The notes below the pieces were generated by a model. The model had not been told where the DNA came from. It ran no database searches and saw only the letters and a list, made by a program, of their open reading frames with translations. DNA of 64,000 nucleotides, taken from positions 124,001-188,000 of the forward strand of contig JAANDG010000105.1 of NCBI GenBank assembly GCA_036852015.1. The letters run 5' to 3'. Shown here one piece after another: positions 60,801-64,000 of the stretch. Both the position numbers and the translations under genes were made by a program. Source of the DNA: Pelodera strongyloides (taxonomy: Eukaryota; Nematoda; Chromadorea; Rhabditida; Rhabditidae). Positions within the stretch are counted from its first letter, which is position 1. Every line of letters begins with the position of its first letter.

Positions 60801-63800
60801 ACAGTAACAGTGGTGTATAAGTTAGGGCCTTACGTATAAGTTAGAGCCAGGCAATAAGCTTATCTTTTGCTCTAATTGTAAGTTTGCTGTAGCCGAACTT
60901 TCTCTGTTCTGCCGATTTTTGATGTTCCTGGTGAGGAAGGAAGCTGAATGCTTTTTTTCTGAGTGTGGGTGGATGAAACGGTGACAGTGTTTTGATTGAT
61001 TCCGTTCAATTTTGCAGGCACGTTTGTTATAAATTTGCTTCCTCTGTGCCAGGAATAGATAAAAATATATGTAGGTGTTAGGAAACTGGGAAGATCTCAA
61101 GATATGATCGCTTGCTTTGCCTTCTATTCCAAGAACTATCGTACCGCACTGATTTGTTAGTCGTTACCTACTCTACTCAAACTTAAGTCGTGTTTAGTGC
61201 AGACGTTCTTTTTCTCTTCGTTTAAGAGTATTATACTTGTTAGTATCGGAAAGGTGCACATAAATGTCGCATGTAATGTGGGCATTAATAATCCGCGTAT
61301 CCGACTAAACAAGATAATATCCTCCGAAAACGGGGGTCCATCTACGTAATAGTGGAGCAAAGTGGAAGTCAATAAGGTGCAAAAAAGGGGGGCTCATATG
61401 GTTAAAAGGGTAGTCTGGTTGGCCACCTTTATTGGCACTCACAATGAAGTGCGCCAATTCCCCCAGGTGTTGTGAGACGAAAAAGAGTTTAACGAAGAAA
61501 ATTCAGCAGACGAGACCACTTCCGTGTGGAATTTTTGTAAGAGCAGCGCAAAGGGATGGAGGAAAGTAAAACATCGACCCAAGTTTGGTATTCAACGCAG
61601 GTTATATTTGAAAACTCGTCAAACACACGTTCCCCGATACCTCTGATAACACCGGACTTTTGATGAACTTGAATTCTCTTTACTAGACCCATGGTAAAGC
61701 TCCGACCTATCGTAACTATAATCCATTTGCGAGGTAGCTGAGAGTCTCTGCTCTTTATCTGAACTTCGGGACAGACATACCGAAACAAGAACAGTTGGAC
61801 CGAAAACAACATCGTTATAAAGAATGTAGATATCGGGAATTTGCACCATTTCTTCATGAATAAAGGTTTCAGAATAGAGAATACATATTTAGATTACGGT
61901 TTCTTCTAAATGATAAGGATAACTCACAAGTTGAACTTCTTCTCCCTTTTCACCTCCTCGTCCTTTGCGGATTGTGGTCTTGCATTGTTCTTCAGTACTG
62001 AATTCTTCGGACTGTACGTGAATGAGGCCGCGCGACGGACTTGAGTTCCCTGGCTCGAGCCTTGCTAAAAAGAATCAATGAAGCCTATGAATAATTTTCA
62101 TCAGATTGAAACGAGCTGGAAAAGTGCACAAAAAACAATGTGTACAGAATAAAAAGTAAAAGTAAAATAAAAAGAAATGTTTTGAAATGTTACTAAAAGT
62201 TGTGCAGAGCCTTTCAACTTCGTATTTCGTTGAAAAAAATGCAAAAAAGGTAAAAAAAAATGTTGTTGGTAGTTTAAAGAAAATAAAAAGTTTTGGTTAG
62301 ACTATTTCATACACTTAAACTCCGGGATCCCCTGTGATTCCTCTGCCGTGGGGACCGCCTCATCTAGGGGTTTATGTTTACGATGGCAGCAAACATTTTC
62401 CATGTATATTAAATATATTTATCTCTCTATTTTGTAAAGACTCTACAAATTTATCCTACAAATTCTACAAAGTTTCTTAGTCACTGGCTTCAGAAAATTA
62501 GAGCCGATCAGCATGTTGACTATTTAGCAAAAACTTAAAAAGTTCAACTAATGACATCAATATTCGAAACTTAAAGTCAATTAGCGCATAGTCATAGTTA
62601 ACCAACATATTGTCATCTTAGATCCATAGCAATATTAGATCTACATATCATATATAGATACCCTTGAGCGGTCCCTCGGCACCTTTGGAGGTTTGTGCAT
62701 GATGGAGCGGCCCGTTAAATAAGTGGAGTCCTCAAAATGAGCATTACAAAATAATTGTAACAAACTGTTTTATAAGACATCAAGAGTTTCATATAAATTC
62801 ATTGTCTTCGCAATAAAAATATCAATCTCTTAATTTGAGAAGAATATATTTTTACATTAATTGAAAAGACAATAAATATCTCACCCGTGGACGGTCACGA
62901 GGTGTTAGTGGTGGTCTGGATGGTACGCCATCAGCATACAGATGGTTGAAATCAACATCATGCGGCGGGGGCGTCACCGAAGTGAAGTCAGATGCACCGG
63001 AAGTAGCTTCGCCTAAAGTACATACAAATATATTTCGTTACATAGTATACAACATTGCATTTTTTTCTAGTGATGCTACGAACTGATCGCTGGTTGGAGT
63101 TCGCTAGCGTGCAACTTTCCGTACTTTATTTACGCATGCCGGTGGAAGAACCAAAAAGTGCTGTTACCTTTGGATGTCGGGCTGATACTAAGATGCACTA
63201 CAAAACAATTTTTTTCATGACGCTTTATGTTACCCTTTGCTCTGTGGTTGAAAAAGCATACAATTTATAAGATTCATAAAATATATTAACAAAACGGTTG
63301 CAGAAATCGGCATCAAGTTAACAGTTTTTTCTCCTACTTCCTGAAAACTCCTCTTCAGAAAGACAGGAAAGTGATCGGAATTGTCTGCTTCGTCTCCGGA
63401 AATTTATCTTTCTGTGCATTGGTGCTTGGTAGCCTATTGTTTCCACTTCTTGCATCGTTTTTCTGACAGAACTGATTTTAACGTACTATTTAAGGTGCCG
63501 ATGCAAAAGGAAAGCATACTGAATTAGAATTAACGACACACGAGGAGAACAAACCAAGGAAAAGCGAAGTCAGGAGCTGGAATCAAAATTCGCTAGTTTT
63601 TAAGTTTAGCCTTGTTCGGATGAAGGTGACAGGAGTAGTTTAACACTGACAAAAATATAACGCATACATTTAACCGTTGGTACCAGATAAGCCGATGTTG
63701 AGCGTGTAAGTGACGAAAATTTTGCGGAATTAGGTCTACGTGAGACAGAATCTTCGAAGCGGATTGGCACACCAGGCAGTTGGAAAGGGACCGTTTGTAG

Positions 63801-63956
63801 GACAACAGTAGACGAGTATTGTTGTTGTTCATTATTAGTCGTGGTCACATTCTTCTTGGGAAGTCGGTCTTTCAACCGAGAGATTAATGAATTCTGCCTT
63901 CGGAGCTGAATGGTGGCATCCGAGTTTGCATCGGTGACAGAATATTTCTCGGCCAT
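51885..63956 (-). CDS. RGS-domain regulator of G-protein signalling (RGS-7/RGS3-like)
   Basis: GTPase-activating protein for G-alpha subunits. The C-terminal RGS domain is certain: exons 55150-55018, 52984-52815, 52692-52568 and 52005-51885 join in phase. Motifs are EVRQWETSFETLLNHK, FGCALFRQFLKKEFSDENVD, FWLECEEFKKLKD, IEQLMAKDSYRRFLKD, then a Lys/Glu tail to TAA. N-terminal exons also join in phase: 63956-63668 (MAEKYSVTDANS), 63012-62885 (Pro-rich), 62064-61928, 61763-61641 (Ser-rich) and 58570-58346 (CNFDHCPHCG, a possible zinc-binding CxxC). The middle is unresolved: 55948-55330 is coding-like and ends in a His-rich run before GTTCAT, but its phase does not fit the RGS exon. Exon-like pieces lie at 56660-56400. 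The frame stays open above the ATG, so the gene may continue to the right. A C2 or PDZ domain, expected in RGS-7/RGS3, was not confirmed. Confidence 0.85.
57045..57428 (-). pseudogene. TIM50-like (FCP1/HAD fold) fragment
   Basis: An uninterrupted minus-strand frame whose C-terminal two thirds resemble TIM50, the inner-membrane import receptor. In order: LLPNEPTSVYF, a hydrophobic strand with FLILVGLDRVIPSW, ITKKPR, LELLLRK, and NKRYEIVLFCNDTLF. These match the family pattern LLPDP...Y, TLVLEL...HPEW, KKRPG, YEIVLFT. It then ends in a stop just where the FCP1 domain should continue, and no other exon is found. It lies in a large intron of the RGS gene on the same strand. A truncated retrocopy or decayed gene is the simplest reading. 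The match was judged by eye from memory of the family and needs a search. Confidence 0.4.
58960..59024. repeat. GACCGGA-rich minisatellite
   Basis: Irregular tandem copies of 6-9 bp units (GACCGGA, GACCGGATGA), about 65 bp in all. It is far more GC-rich than its surroundings and lies in an intron of the RGS gene. A polypurine tract (about 58857-58910) lies just to its left. Confidence 0.9.
60559..60747 (+). CDS. Opposite-strand coding-like exon inside an RGS intron
   Basis: After an acceptor-like GACCGTCCGGCAG the plus strand stays open for 62 codons to TAA. Composition is strongly protein-like: MSTYGDEFILHPHVRKSNG, then an acidic stretch DNPDEEFVNDKLESLDQFL, then GKDYGKWLF. A GTAAAG donor-like site lies inside at about 60707. 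It is antisense to the RGS gene. No partner exon or family was recognised. It may be an exon of a nested gene or a relic. Confidence 0.3.
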   Translation, partial: PIFMSTYGDEFILHPHVRKSNGNLNDVEKRDNPDEEFVNDKLESLDQFLMGKDYGKWLFVST

Positions 63957-64000
63957 GACCCGCTCTTCGCCAATATGGGCGTCAAAAGCAAAAGTGACAT

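Noticed and set aside
1..64000. CRISPR arrays, operons with ribosome-binding sites, prophage or other prokaryotic systems
   Set aside because: The window is spliced eukaryotic DNA. No regularly spaced repeats or bacterial gene organisation were seen.
1..64000. Additional tRNA or rRNA genes
   Set aside because: Apart from tRNA-Ile and tRNA-Gly, the only other B-box-like match is the primer-binding site at 32540-32565, which lacks the 5' half of a tRNA.

Overview
This is a eukaryotic window, almost certainly from a nematode. Genes are split into many small exons, introns mostly carry GTAAGT-like donors and TTTCAG-like acceptors, and the base composition is AT-rich. The recognisable proteins (hnRNP L/HRPL-1, a polycystin-type REJ ectodomain, an RGS-7-like regulator, a class-3 lipase of the nematode secreted type) all fit. 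The large introns and intergenic spaces look more like a parasitic or strongylid-type nematode than a compact Caenorhabditis genome, but that is inference. I assembled gene models by hand from splice signals and codon phase. Where all phases close, I treat the model as strong.

Layout: 1-3.8 kb has no supportable gene. 3.8-8.4 kb, minus: an hnRNP L orthologue of 16 exons and 609 aa. 9-21.8 kb is gene-poor. It holds a weak plus-strand candidate gene (11.9-14.4 kb), an antisense tRNA-Ile(AAU) gene (13.70-13.77 kb), and isolated coding-like exons on the minus strand (16.4-18.6 kb). 21.8-24.7 kb, plus: an 11-exon class A peptide-type GPCR with a tRNA-Gly(GCC) gene inside its last intron. 25.9-27.8 kb, minus: part of a multi-membrane-span protein. 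30.5-33.9 kb, minus: an 11-exon secreted class-3 lipase whose fourth intron carries an LTR of a retrotransposon, with an intact tRNA-Gly primer-binding site, between 38-bp direct repeats. 35.9-50.4 kb, plus: a gene of about 49 exons encoding a single-pass membrane protein with mucin-like, REJ, GPS-like and SEA-like parts. 51.9-64 kb, minus and running towards the right edge: a long-intron RGS-domain gene, with a TIM50-like fragment in one intron and an opposite-strand ORF in another.

The genes are individual units, not an operon. The GPCR and the RGS protein could belong to G-protein signalling in a broad sense, but nothing here links them directly. The lipase and the REJ gene are divergent with about 2 kb between them; the REJ and RGS genes are convergent. 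The most unusual items are the REJ-GPS-SEA protein, which ends in one membrane span instead of the 11-span polycystin channel part, and the LTR-plus-primer-binding-site insertion, which exactly matches the tRNA-Gly gene nested in the neighbouring GPCR.
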